A stretch of DNA of 30,694 bases from positions 1 through 30,694 of the forward strand of contig CAYYNP010000094.1 of the NCBI GenBank assembly GCA_964472545.1, read 5' to 3'. Source of the DNA: CAYYNP01 sp964472545 (lineage in GTDB: Bacteria > Planctomycetota > Planctomycetia > Pirellulales > Thermoguttaceae). A program made the position numbers and the translations under genes. This document shows, in pieces, positions 9,205 to 16,846 of the stretch. Positions within the stretch are counted from its first letter, which is position 1. Every line of letters begins with the position of its first letter. The notes beneath the pieces were generated by a model. It was not told the DNA's origin. It saw only the letters and a list, made by a program, of their open reading frames with translations, and made no database searches.

Positions 9205-9283
9205 GGGTGCCATGCCCACGCTCGCGTGGGCATGTCGGATCGCCGGCCACCATCATGCCCACGCGAGCGTGGGCATGGCACCC
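9205..9283. repeat. REP-like inverted pair, GGGTGCCA head
   Basis: Perfect 30-nt inverted repeat with arms 9205-9234 and 9254-9283 around a 19-nt spacer. Each arm is itself a palindrome (CATGCCCACG/CGTGGGCATG, loop CTCG) with an outer GGGTGC head. It lies in the 232-bp spacer between the FG-GAP gene and cooS. The rest of the spacer shows no gene; the cooS ribosome site is at 9404-9413. Confidence 0.9.
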
Positions 9284-9420
9284 CAGAACCCGGCAATTCA
9301 GTTGGCCTGTCGGGCAATTTCGTCTACCCATCCTGACACTATTGACATTGGCCGCGCCACCCGTGAGAATGTCGCATAGAGAATTGGTCTGTTTGGCTTT
9401 TCTGGCAAGGAGATTCTGTA

Positions 9421-11454
9421 GTGGCTAAGGAACGTGAACCGGCGGAAAAGAGCATCGACAAGGCAGCCTTGCACATGCTGCAGCAGACGCAAGAGAAGGG
9501 CATCGAAACGATCTGGGATCGTTACGAAGCCCAAACGCCGGTCTGCAAGTTCGGCAAGACGGGTGTCTGCTGCCGGATCTGCGACATCGGCCCCTGCCGC
9601 ATCACCAAGAAGGCCCCTCTGGGGGCCTGCGGTGCCGACGCCGACGTGATCGCCTCGCGTCACCTTGCTCGCCAGGTCGCTGCCGGCGTGGCGGCCCACT
9701 CCGACCACGGCCGCGACATCTGCCATGCCCTGCTGTTGACCGCCGAAGGCAAGGCCGAGGGCTACGAAATCAAAGACACCGAAAAGCTCCACCGGATCGC
9801 CGAGGAGTGGAACATCGACGTCGACGATCGTTCGGATACCGAGATCGCCGTCGACGTGGCCCAGACCGCCCTGACGATGTGGAACCAGGACGCCCAGCCG
9901 CTCTACATGTACACCCGCACGCCCGAGGGCACTCGCGAGCGTTGGGAGCAATGCGGCATCGTTCCCCGCGGCGTCGACCGCGAGATCGTGCAGACCCTGC
10001 ACAGTACGCACGAAGGCGTCGACAGCGACTACAAAAACATCTTGCTGACCGCCTTCCGCACCGCGCTTTCCGACGGCTGGGTCGGAGCCATGATCGCCAC
10101 CGACCTGTCCGACATTCTCTTCGGCTCGCCCAAGCCCATCCGCAGCAAGGCCAACATGGGCGTGATGAAGGACGATCACGTCAACGTGCTGGTCCACGGC
10201 CACGAACCGACGCTGTCCGAGATGGTGGTGGCCGCCAGTAGCGACCCCGAACTGCTGGCCTTGGCCAAGGAAGCCGGCGCCGAGGGAATCGTGGTGGCCG
10301 GAATCTGCTGCACGGCCAACGAAATCCTCATGCGCCAAGGCGCCCCCGTGGCCGGCAACTTCATGCACCAGGAACTGGCCGTGGCCACCGGGGCCTGCGA
10401 CGTGATGCTGGTCGACGTGCAGTGCATGATGCCGGCCTTAAGCGACGTGATCGAGCACTTCCACACCAAGCTGATCACCACCAGCGCCAAGGCAAAGATG
10501 CGCAACGCCACGCACGTCCCCTTCAGCGAAGAGCGCGGCTACTCGATCGCCAAGGAGATCATCAAAACGGCGATCGACAACTACGCCAACCGCAACGGCA
10601 CCGATATCCCGCAAGAGACCGAGGACCTGATCGCCGGCTTCACGGCCGAGAACATCGCCCGGCACCTCGGCGGCAAGTATCGGCCCAGCTATCGTCCGGT
10701 CAATAACGGCATCATCGACGGGCGGCTGCGGGGCGTGGCGGCGGTGATCGGCTGCAACACGCCGCAAAAGACGCAGGACAAGAGCCACTTCGACATGGTC
10801 ACCGAGTTTCTCCGCAACGACGTGCTGGTGGTCCAAACCGGCTGCTCCGCCCACGCCTCGGCCAAACGCGGCTTCCTGCGGCCCGAGGCCGCGCTCGACT
10901 ACGCCGGGCAAGGCCTGCAAGAGATCTGCAAGGCGGTGGGCATCCCGCCGATCTTGCACTTGGGAAGTTGCGTGGACAACTCGCGAATCCTGGTCGCGCT
11001 CTGCGAGATGGTCAACGAAGGCGGCATCGGCAAGGAGCTTTGCGAGCTGCCCATCGCCGGCGCCGCTCCGGAAGCGATGTGCGAGAAGGCGATCGCCATC
11101 GGCTTCTACTGCGTCGCCTCGGGCGCCTATGTGAACTACGCCCCGGCCATGCGGGTCACCGGCGCCCCCGAGGTGCTCGACTTCCTCACCAACGGCGTCG
11201 CCGAAATCACCGGCGGCCGCTTCGACTTCGAGGAAGACCCGACGCAAGCCGCCCGCAACATGATCGACCACATGGACCGCCAGCGCAAGAACCTCGGCCT
11301 CGGCCCCACGATGTATCCGGTGCCCTACGAAGGCCAGCAAGACGTCAGCCTCCGCAGCACCGCCTCCCGGTCTTCCGAGCCCGTCGAAGCCGGCGCCGGC
11401 CCGCAGCTTAGCTGTCCGGCAGGCCCGGGCACGGCGCCGACGATCGAGGAGTGA
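9421..11454 (+). CDS. cooS: Ni,Fe carbon monoxide dehydrogenase catalytic subunit
   Basis: 677 residues, GTG start with AAGGAG about 9 nt upstream. It catalyses reversible oxidation of CO to CO2 at a Ni-Fe-S C-cluster; it is cytoplasmic and homodimeric. By comparison with Carboxydothermus CODH-II, the D-cluster ligands are Cys42 and Cys50, and the B-cluster ligands are Cys51, Cys54, Cys59 and Cys70. The C-cluster ligands are His261 (HGHEP), Cys296 (GICCTANE), Cys335 (VDVQC), Cys445 (GCNTP), Cys475 (QTGCSA) and Cys517 (GSCVDN). The catalytic Lys is in EKAIAIG (Lys556), and the proton-path His93/His96 lie in AHSDHGRD. All are present, so it should be active. It is about 40 residues longer than the family norm because of a Ser/Pro/Gly-rich tail after residue 636. 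No cooF, cooC, cooJ, hydrogenase or acetyl-CoA synthase gene is adjacent, so its electron partner and Ni chaperone are not visible. Confidence 0.96.
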   Translation: MAKEREPAEKSIDKAALHMLQQTQEKGIETIWDRYEAQTPVCKFGKTGVCCRICDIGPCRITKKAPLGACGADADVIASRHLARQVAAGVAAHSDHGRDICHALLLTAEGKAEGYEIKDTEKLHRIAEEWNIDVDDRSDTEIAVDVAQTALTMWNQDAQPLYMYTRTPEGTRERWEQCGIVPRGVDREIVQTLHSTHEGVDSDYKNILLTAFRTALSDGWVGAMIATDLSDILFGSPKPIRSKANMGVMKDDHVNVLVHGHEPTLSEMVVAASSDPELLALAKEAGAEGIVVAGICCTANEILMRQGAPVAGNFMHQELAVATGACDVMLVDVQCMMPALSDVIEHFHTKLITTSAKAKMRNATHVPFSEERGYSIAKEIIKTAIDNYANRNGTDIPQETEDLIAGFTAENIARHLGGKYRPSYRPVNNGIIDGRLRGVAAVIGCNTPQKTQDKSHFDMVTEFLRNDVLVVQTGCSAHASAKRGFLRPEAALDYAGQGLQEICKAVGIPPILHLGSCVDNSRILVALCEMVNEGGIGKELCELPIAGAAPEAMCEKAIAIGFYCVASGAYVNYAPAMRVTGAPEVLDFLTNGVAEITGGRFDFEEDPTQAARNMIDHMDRQRKNLGLGPTMYPVPYEGQQDVSLRSTASRSSEPVEAGAGPQLSCPAGPGTAPTIEE

Positions 11455-11559
11455 TCGTCTGCTGCGAGAAGCTGTTCCGGCTAGTGCGTATCCACTTCGC
11501 TTTACCGGCCACTCTATGGTTGTTACGTATTACGCCTCACTTGTGCAGGAGTCCAGAAA

Positions 11560-11784
11560 ATGGCCCAGATTGTCTATCGGCTATCGGACGTTATTGTCTG
11601 GCTATTCAATCTCACGGGCACTATTGCGGTAACGATCACCAAGACGAGCGGCGAGAGGGTCGTTTGCTCGGGTGCCGTGAACCACGTTCGTCGCCAGCTA
11701 GAAGAGCTCGAATCGTCTATAGTGATGGAGGACATTGCAGGCGTTCAGGTGGAGCGGCGTCAATCCAAGCCCGCCCACGAGTGA
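11560..11784 (+). CDS. Possible small protein, 74 aa
   Basis: The ATG at 11560 is preceded by AGGAG at a spacing of about 10 nt. The frame encodes 74 residues with a hydrophobic first half (IVYRLSDVIVWLFNLTGTIAVTIT) and a charged helical second half (HVRRQLEELESSIVMEDIAG). It starts 105 bp after cooS on the same strand. Its codon use is less GC-biased than the neighbours. No family recognised. The first half could be a weak membrane segment or a beta-rich fold. The good ribosome site is the main support. Confidence 0.4.
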   Translation: MAQIVYRLSDVIVWLFNLTGTIAVTITKTSGERVVCSGAVNHVRRQLEELESSIVMEDIAGVQVERRQSKPAHE

Positions 11785-12029
11785 CTTCCGTCTTCAGTTG
11801 AGGACTCCTAGCCAACTCCTCCGTCGTGAAAGACACAAGGCAGGGCTTCCCGAACTGATTCCGCACGCCGAAGAACTGACGGCTCTCGCACGAGACGACT
11901 TTTGTTGCGGGATGGAGCGGACATGGTCTGCCCTCGTGTTGGTGGATGTCGAGCGGGATGTCTCCCCTCGATTATAGACAGGCGGTTCGCCAGAACGCAA
12001 AGCGCCGGCATTCTCTTAGGGCCATTGAT
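11785..12029. other. Non-coding spacer, no feature seen
   Basis: Short open frames exist on both strands here, but none has a convincing start site or recognisable product. I see no hairpin or repeat in this part. The following 430 bp, up to the GH32-like gene, are repeats. Confidence 0.5.
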
Positions 12030-12317
12030 GGCCCTTCCCGCCGTAGGCGGTATTAGGCCCGGCGTTTACGCCGGGTTGGGGTGGTGTGAACCGCGATTTC
12101 CGTTTCGTTGCAGCGTGTGCTGAGCCCCGTTCACGGGGGTTCTCGCTGCCGGGGGCTTTAGCCTGATGGGTGCGGCGTGACGGGTTCGCTCGACGGCTAA
12201 AGCCCGACAGCGAGAAGGCCCGTGAACGGGCCTCGGAAGGACGCAAGGAGACTGGGGTACTCGCACCTCTCCACCCGGGCTGAAGCCCGGGCCTAATACC
12301 GCTGCGCGGAAAGGGCC
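12030..12317. repeat. Large nested inverted repeat
   Basis: Outer arms 12030-12079 and 12271-12317 match as reverse complements with variation around the shared core GGTATTAGGCCCG; each carries its own hairpin (GGCGTTTACGCC, CCCGGGCTGAAGCCCGGG). Inner arms 12122-12163 and 12195-12234 also match, sharing CCCGTTCACGGG, TTCTCGCTG and GGCTTTAGCC. The centre is near 12175. This is a two-level palindrome, with no open frame. Confidence 0.8.
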
Positions 12318-12460
12318 GTGAACGACCCTGGGACGGACGAACTGTGAACGGCCCTCGGGTGGACGAACTGTGAACGGCCCCGGCACGGACGAACTGTAAA
12401 CGGCCTTGGAGTGGACGAGCCGTGAACGATCTGCGGGCGAGTTGTGAATGGGCCTGCAAC
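12309..12460. repeat. 26-bp tandem repeat array
   Basis: Five units of exactly 26 nt start at 12309, 12335, 12361, 12387 and 12413, followed by a shortened sixth at 12439-12460. The consensus begins GGACGAACTGTGAACGGCCC and the last 6-8 nt vary between units. The units contain the same GTGAACGGCC motif as the inner arms of the adjoining nested repeat, so the array probably arose by amplification of part of it. The period is not a multiple of three and no frame runs through it. It lies 32 bp beyond the stop of the GH32-like gene. Confidence 0.85.
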
Positions 12461-12492
12461 GATCGAGAGGGAACGGTGATTAGAAGAGCGGG

Positions 12493-14763
12493 CTAATACG
12501 GATTCGACGGCATCATCTCCCAGGCCTTTACTTGGGAAAACGCCGCCTCGCCGCCGATGGCGAAGAGCGTTACGCCGAGGCTGTCGTTGCGCCCCGGGTA
12601 GACGCGGCGGCAGATCGCCTGGCGGTCGTTGGCGTAGACCTCGACGACCGACTTGTCGACGAATACGCGTAACACGAGCGGCTCGTTCGGTTTCAACTCG
12701 AACGGCGCCCGTTCCACGCGGCGGCGGCCGTCGATGCCGCTGCGGGTCGAGTCGAAGACGAGGCTTTTGGCCTCGGCGTCGTAGTAGAGCAGTGTCTCTT
12801 CCTCGCCGCCGGCCGATGCACGGACCTTCACGCCGGATTGGCTTGCGGACTTCGGATCGATCGTGATCTGCAACTCGCACGAATCGCCCACCACGCCCGC
12901 CAGCGTCTTGGTCTGGCCGTCGTCGAGCGTCACGTCGGGGAACGTCCGCTCATCGTTGCGCAGCATCGCCAGTTCTTTAACCGGCCGCATCCGCAGCGTG
13001 CCGTCGGCGCCCAGCCAAAGCGACCGCGGCAGGCCGTAGACGCCGGACCATCCGCGGGCCGGCTCGCCGCCGGGGTTGTCGGTCAGCCAGGCCCACATGA
13101 TCTGGCGGCCGCGATCGTCGACCAGCGCCTCCGGCGCGAAGTACGTGTTGTCGCCCCAGGTCATGCGGCCGTGCCCCTCCGGCAGGAATCGCTTCGCCCG
13201 GGTGTCGTACGTGCCGACGTAATACTGGCAACCCTTGTTGTGGCTGATAAAGAGCATCAGGTGCTTGCCGCTTGCCGGGCCGCCGTCGGGGCTCGTCGGC
13301 AGCGGCAGGAAACTGGGACACATGTTGTCTTCGCTGCGGTCGGTCCACTCGATGTTACACTCGTAGAAGACGCCCTCATATCGCCACTCCTCCAGATCGT
13401 TCGACTCGAACAGATAGAGCCGGTCGCCCTGATGTTCCAGCGGGGCGTCGGGCTTGCGGCCGTACTTATTCAATACCAGCAGGTTGCCGGTGAGCATGTA
13501 GTATTTGCCGTCCTGCTTCCAGACGTTGGACGGATCGGCCGAGCCGTAGATCAGCGGCTTGCCGTTTCCGTCGGTGGTTTCGGTGATGCCCCACTCGGTC
13601 GACTTGATTACCGGGTTGGCATCGAGCTTCTGCCAGTGGTCGTAATGGCGGTCGGTGCTCTTGGCCAGTCCGATGCCTCGGTCGCCCCAGAGCATCCAGT
13701 AGGAAAGGTACGCCGCGCCGTCGTCGTCGACGAAGGCCCCGCCGCTGAAGCAGCCCTCGTCGCCGCCGCCGGGCCCGATGGCGTCGGGGTGATGACGCCA
13801 GTGGACCAGGTCTTTGCTTGAGACGTGCCCCCAACAAAAGCCGACGCCGTTGCGGTTGTAGAGGTACATCAGGTGATAGCGTCCGTTGGCGTAAAAGCAC
13901 CCGTTGGGATCGCCGGGCCGGCCCATGTCTTCGGGTACGCAGAAGTGGTAGCCAGGACGGTAGCGGTCCGCCAAAAGGCGTTCGCGCAACAGCCGCGAGG
14001 ATTGCACGACGGCGGCGGGCACGGGGCCGTCGGCCGACCACTCTTTGGGAATCGCAGCAGCCTGCGATGCGCCGGCACGGCTGCTGGCGGCGATCATCGA
14101 GGCGTCGTCTTCACCGAGCACGAGGCAGCCGTCTTCGAGCGTGGCGTCGCCACCGAGTTTGATCTCGTTGAAGCGCCCGGTTCGCTCGTAGGTGCCGGTG
14201 GCGGAGAAATCCCACCAGGCCCACGGCTCGACGCCCTCGATCGGCTTGCCGGGCTGCATGGCGGCGACGGTGGCTTCGTCGAGTGGCTGGGCATAGATGC
14301 GGGCGTCGCGAATCCGGCCGACGAAGCAGTCTTTGCGGCCGTGCATGTGACGCGGCCCGAACATCACGATCGACCCCGGGCCGAAGGCGCAGGGCTCGCC
14401 GGCCATGGTGTATTTCGCGTACGGCTGGCCGTTGTGGTAGACCGCCACTTCCCGGCCGCGATAGACGACGGCCAGTTGCACGAACTGATCCGGCCCGGCC
14501 GTTTCCTTCGGCCAGTCGGCCTGGTTCTCTTCGGTACGGGTGTACGTGTTGCTGCCGGGCATCCAGACTTTTGGCGCGATCTCACCAAAGACGATCCCGT
14601 CGAAACGGTCGGGGCCGTTGGCGTCGACGGTCAACGCCGTCCCGCCTTGCTGCGTGAGATTGGCCGGCGATGCCCAGACGACCAACGTCTTGTCCAACAG
14701 CGGTTCATCCGGCGGGGCACCGGCGGCGGTCGCCACGAAGAAGAACAAAGCGGCGCATCTCAT
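12493..14763 (-). CDS. GH32-like exported protein with N-terminal LamG domain
   Basis: 756 residues from ATG 14763, with a short signal peptide (RCAALFFFVATAAGA). Residues about 25-175 form a LamG/concanavalin-like domain (FVQLAVVYRGREVAVYHNGQ, then FVGRIRDARIYAQPLDEATV). Residues about 265-600 form a five-bladed GH32 propeller: nucleophile motif DPNG (Asp285), CFSGGAF (about 338-344), the RDP-equivalent ADPSNVW (Asp410), WGDNTYFAPEALVDDRGRQI (about 536-555) and GLPRSLWL. A C-terminal beta-sandwich follows (about 610-745; DKSVVEVYANDRQAI). Family members are invertases, levanases and inulinases. The ECP motif that supplies the acid/base Glu reads MCP (Met481), and the Arg of RDP is Ala, so activity on fructans is uncertain. 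It lies first in a five-gene minus-strand block but is separated from the next by repeats. Confidence 0.85.
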   Translation of the reverse strand: MRCAALFFFVATAAGAPPDEPLLDKTLVVWASPANLTQQGGTALTVDANGPDRFDGIVFGEIAPKVWMPGSNTYTRTEENQADWPKETAGPDQFVQLAVVYRGREVAVYHNGQPYAKYTMAGEPCAFGPGSIVMFGPRHMHGRKDCFVGRIRDARIYAQPLDEATVAAMQPGKPIEGVEPWAWWDFSATGTYERTGRFNEIKLGGDATLEDGCLVLGEDDASMIAASSRAGASQAAAIPKEWSADGPVPAAVVQSSRLLRERLLADRYRPGYHFCVPEDMGRPGDPNGCFYANGRYHLMYLYNRNGVGFCWGHVSSKDLVHWRHHPDAIGPGGGDEGCFSGGAFVDDDGAAYLSYWMLWGDRGIGLAKSTDRHYDHWQKLDANPVIKSTEWGITETTDGNGKPLIYGSADPSNVWKQDGKYYMLTGNLLVLNKYGRKPDAPLEHQGDRLYLFESNDLEEWRYEGVFYECNIEWTDRSEDNMCPSFLPLPTSPDGGPASGKHLMLFISHNKGCQYYVGTYDTRAKRFLPEGHGRMTWGDNTYFAPEALVDDRGRQIMWAWLTDNPGGEPARGWSGVYGLPRSLWLGADGTLRMRPVKELAMLRNDERTFPDVTLDDGQTKTLAGVVGDSCELQITIDPKSASQSGVKVRASAGGEEETLLYYDAEAKSLVFDSTRSGIDGRRRVERAPFELKPNEPLVLRVFVDKSVVEVYANDRQAICRRVYPGRNDSLGVTLFAIGGEAAFSQVKAWEMMPSNPY

Positions 14764-14833
14764 CTTGCACAGTCTCCCAAAGGTTCGCTCTTCGCGCGTA
14801 ATCTCTCGAACTGTGAATACGGGAGCCCGAAAA

Positions 14834-15018
14834 TGGGGACTGGCTCCGTCGACGAACGATTTGGCAGTGGTGATTTGTATTGCCGACGGTGCCTGTCCCC
14901 TTTTTCGGGCGGGGTCACCGAGGCCCCGTGGAAAAAGCGTGGAAAAAGGGGACAGGCACCGAGCCGGCCGCGCTCTTCCACAGGTCGGATATCTGTAGCG
15001 GCTCGGAGCCAGTCCCCA
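14834..15018. repeat. Two-level nested inverted repeat
   Basis: Outer arms 14834-14848 and 15004-15018 are a perfect 15-nt inverted repeat (TGGGGACTGGCTCCG). Inner arms 14887-14906 and 14942-14961 are a perfect 20-nt inverted repeat containing GGTGCCTGTCCCC and a T-run. It fills most of the 349-bp gap between the sulfatase and GH32-like genes; nothing else is seen there except a GTAG-type hairpin and, presumably, the GH32-like promoter. Confidence 0.9.
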
Positions 15019-15079
15019 TCTTCCACTCCACCGTTATGGTGCGGGTTCAGGAGTCGTTTCATCCAGGTATGTTGTGGCT

Positions 15080-15102
15080 GTCTCGCGGAGCGAGACGCCT
15101 AC
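15080..15102 (-). repeat. REP-like hairpin, GTAG head
   Basis: On the minus strand this reads GTAGGC followed by the hairpin GTCTCGC-TCC-GCGAGAC. A near-identical copy occurs at 18267-18289 and a variant at 18206-18229. It sits 10 bp past the sulfatase stop codon, where it may also act as a terminator-like hairpin. Confidence 0.8.
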
Positions 15103-15112
15103 CGTGCGACGG

Positions 15113-16759
15113 TCAGTCGTTCCAATGGGCGTCAATGATCTCGCGGATCTTCGGATGCTCTCGATCCGTATCGCCAAGCTCTTCGCGCAGCCTCCGCAGT
15201 TCCGCCTTCAGCGACGCGATCGCCTGGCGATACTGCGGATCGCCGTAGCGATTGTGCATCTCGTGAGGGTCTCTGCTGAGGTCGTAAAACTCCCAGGCGG
15301 CCGGGGTGCTTTTGAAGAACCGGTTGCCCTCGTGGCGCGTGACCGGCCGCTTGTTGTGGGTGTCGGTAAAGTCGGTGCCGTAGAAGAAGATCAGCTTGTG
15401 CTCCTTCGTGCGGATGCCGAAATGGCCCGGGTTGTTGTGGCCGTGGGCCATGTGCATCCAGTAGCGGTAGTAGGTCGCTTTGCGCCAGTCGGCCGGTTCG
15501 TCGTTGCCGGCCAGCGCCGCGGCGAAACTGTGGCCCTGCATGTAATCGGGCCGCGCGATGCCGGCTAGCTCAAGTAGCGTGGGCGCGAAATCCGTATTGT
15601 TGATCAGCCAATCGCAGCGGCTTCCGGCAGCGGCCGTTTTGGGATAGTGCACGATCAACGGCATGCGGATCGACTCCTCGTAGATCCACCGCTTGTCGAT
15701 ATAGTCGTGTTCGCCGAGCAGCATGCCCTGGTCGCTGGTGTAGACGATGACCGTATTCTCCAGCAGGCCGTTGTCGCGCAGGTAGTCGACGATCCGCTTG
15801 AGGTTGTCGTCGATCCCCTTCACGCAACGCAGATATTCCTTCACGTAGAGCTGATAGGCGTGATGCGTGATCTCCCGGTCGCTGAGGTCCTCGCGGCCGG
15901 TCATCTCGCGGATCTTCTTGAGATAATACCGCGACAGATTGCGTTTGGTGCGTTGCGGCGAGATCGTCGAACCGATCACGCCCAGCAGCGAATCGTTCTC
16001 GCCCCGGGTGGCGATCGAGCCGAAGTTCGGCCCCGGCTGGTCGTAGAGGTTGCCCGGCTCGGGCATCTCGGCGTCGGCCAGGTAGTCTTCGTAGCGCGGG
16101 GCGTAGACGAACATGTCGTGCGGCGCTTTGAAGTGGTGCATCAGGAAGAATGGTTTTGACTTGTCGCGACGGTTGTCGAGCCAGTCGAGCGTGATGCCGG
16201 TCAGCACGTCGGAGGAATGGCCCTCGGTGTCGACGACCTCGATCTCGCGCTGCAGCGTGCTGTCGAAGCGGACCAGCCGCTTGGTGCCGCCCACGTTGGT
16301 GTGCATCACGGGATTCATGTACCGTCCCTGCCCGGCGATCACCGAATAGTAGTCGAAGAACTGCGGCGAATCCTTCAGATGCCACTTACCCACCACGGCC
16401 GTGGTGTAGCCGGCCTGCTGCATCTCCTTCGGCAGATAACACTTTTCGCCCGGCAGGGTGCCGTAGAGATCGTAGACGCCGTTGCGGTGGGAATACTGAC
16501 CGGTGAGCACGCTGGCCCGGGCGGGCGTGCAGATCGAGTTGGTGCAGAAGACGTTTTCAAACAGCATGCCGCCTTGGGCGAGCCGGTCGAGGTTGGGCGT
16601 CGGATTCAGCTTTGCCAGACGCAGTCCATACGCCCCCACGGCCCGGGCGCAATGGTCGTCGGACATGATGAAGAGGATGTTGGGGCGTTCGGCCGCGAGG
16701 CAGTCCGCCACGGGTACTGCGGCGCAGCAGAGTAACGCAAGCATCGCGTAGCGTGTCAT
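15113..16759 (-). CDS. Secreted type I sulfatase
   Basis: 548 residues from ATG 16759; an in-frame upstream ATG at 16822 would add 21 residues that mask the signal peptide (YAMLALLCCAAVPVADCLA). It hydrolyses sulfate esters, probably from sulfated polysaccharides, in the periplasm. It has the N-terminal metal motif NILFIMSDDH (Asp34, Asp35), then the sulfatase signature CTPAR with Cys77 as the residue converted to formylglycine, followed by the conserved TGQYSHRNGVY. KWHLKD, HHFKAPHD and TSDQGMLLGEHDYIDKRW fit the remaining active-site and metal positions. The C-terminal YDLSRDPHEMHNRYGD segment is typical of the family. It needs a formylglycine-generating enzyme encoded elsewhere, since the FGE-like protein at 3287-4420 looks atypical. 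Substrate cannot be read from sequence. Confidence 0.95.
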   Translation of the reverse strand: MTRYAMLALLCCAAVPVADCLAAERPNILFIMSDDHCARAVGAYGLRLAKLNPTPNLDRLAQGGMLFENVFCTNSICTPARASVLTGQYSHRNGVYDLYGTLPGEKCYLPKEMQQAGYTTAVVGKWHLKDSPQFFDYYSVIAGQGRYMNPVMHTNVGGTKRLVRFDSTLQREIEVVDTEGHSSDVLTGITLDWLDNRRDKSKPFFLMHHFKAPHDMFVYAPRYEDYLADAEMPEPGNLYDQPGPNFGSIATRGENDSLLGVIGSTISPQRTKRNLSRYYLKKIREMTGREDLSDREITHHAYQLYVKEYLRCVKGIDDNLKRIVDYLRDNGLLENTVIVYTSDQGMLLGEHDYIDKRWIYEESIRMPLIVHYPKTAAAGSRCDWLINNTDFAPTLLELAGIARPDYMQGHSFAAALAGNDEPADWRKATYYRYWMHMAHGHNNPGHFGIRTKEHKLIFFYGTDFTDTHNKRPVTRHEGNRFFKSTPAAWEFYDLSRDPHEMHNRYGDPQYRQAIASLKAELRRLREELGDTDREHPKIREIIDAHWND

Positions 16760-16797
16760 GGCTCGTTTCTCGGATGAAAACTGCGTACCCCACAACA

Positions 16798-16824
16798 CGG
16801 GCTGGCAAGCAGCCCGTGGCACCC
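16798..16824 (-). repeat. REP-like hairpin, GGGTGCCA head
   Basis: On the minus strand this reads GGGTGCCA followed by a 7-bp hairpin (CGGGCTG, loop CTTGC, CAGCCCG). It lies between the methyltransferase-DUF1080 gene and the sulfatase gene. It shares its head and the CTTGC loop with the repeats at 18334-18360 and 22009-22089. Confidence 0.75.
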
Positions 16825-16846
16825 TCCAAAATGCGGCGTTTCCGCC

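Noticed and set aside
9421..11454. A CODH/acetyl-CoA synthase or CO-dependent hydrogenase cluster
   Set aside because: No acs, cooF, cooC or hydrogenase gene is present on either side within the window.
11785..12000. Transposase remnant in the spacer after cooS
   Set aside because: Short frames on both strands show no transposase motif and no flanking ends.
12309..12460. CRISPR array
   Set aside because: The units abut with no spacers and vary inside the unit; it is a plain tandem repeat.
16760..16822. Upstream ATG for the sulfatase
   Set aside because: It would place 21 non-conserved residues ahead of a clear signal peptide.
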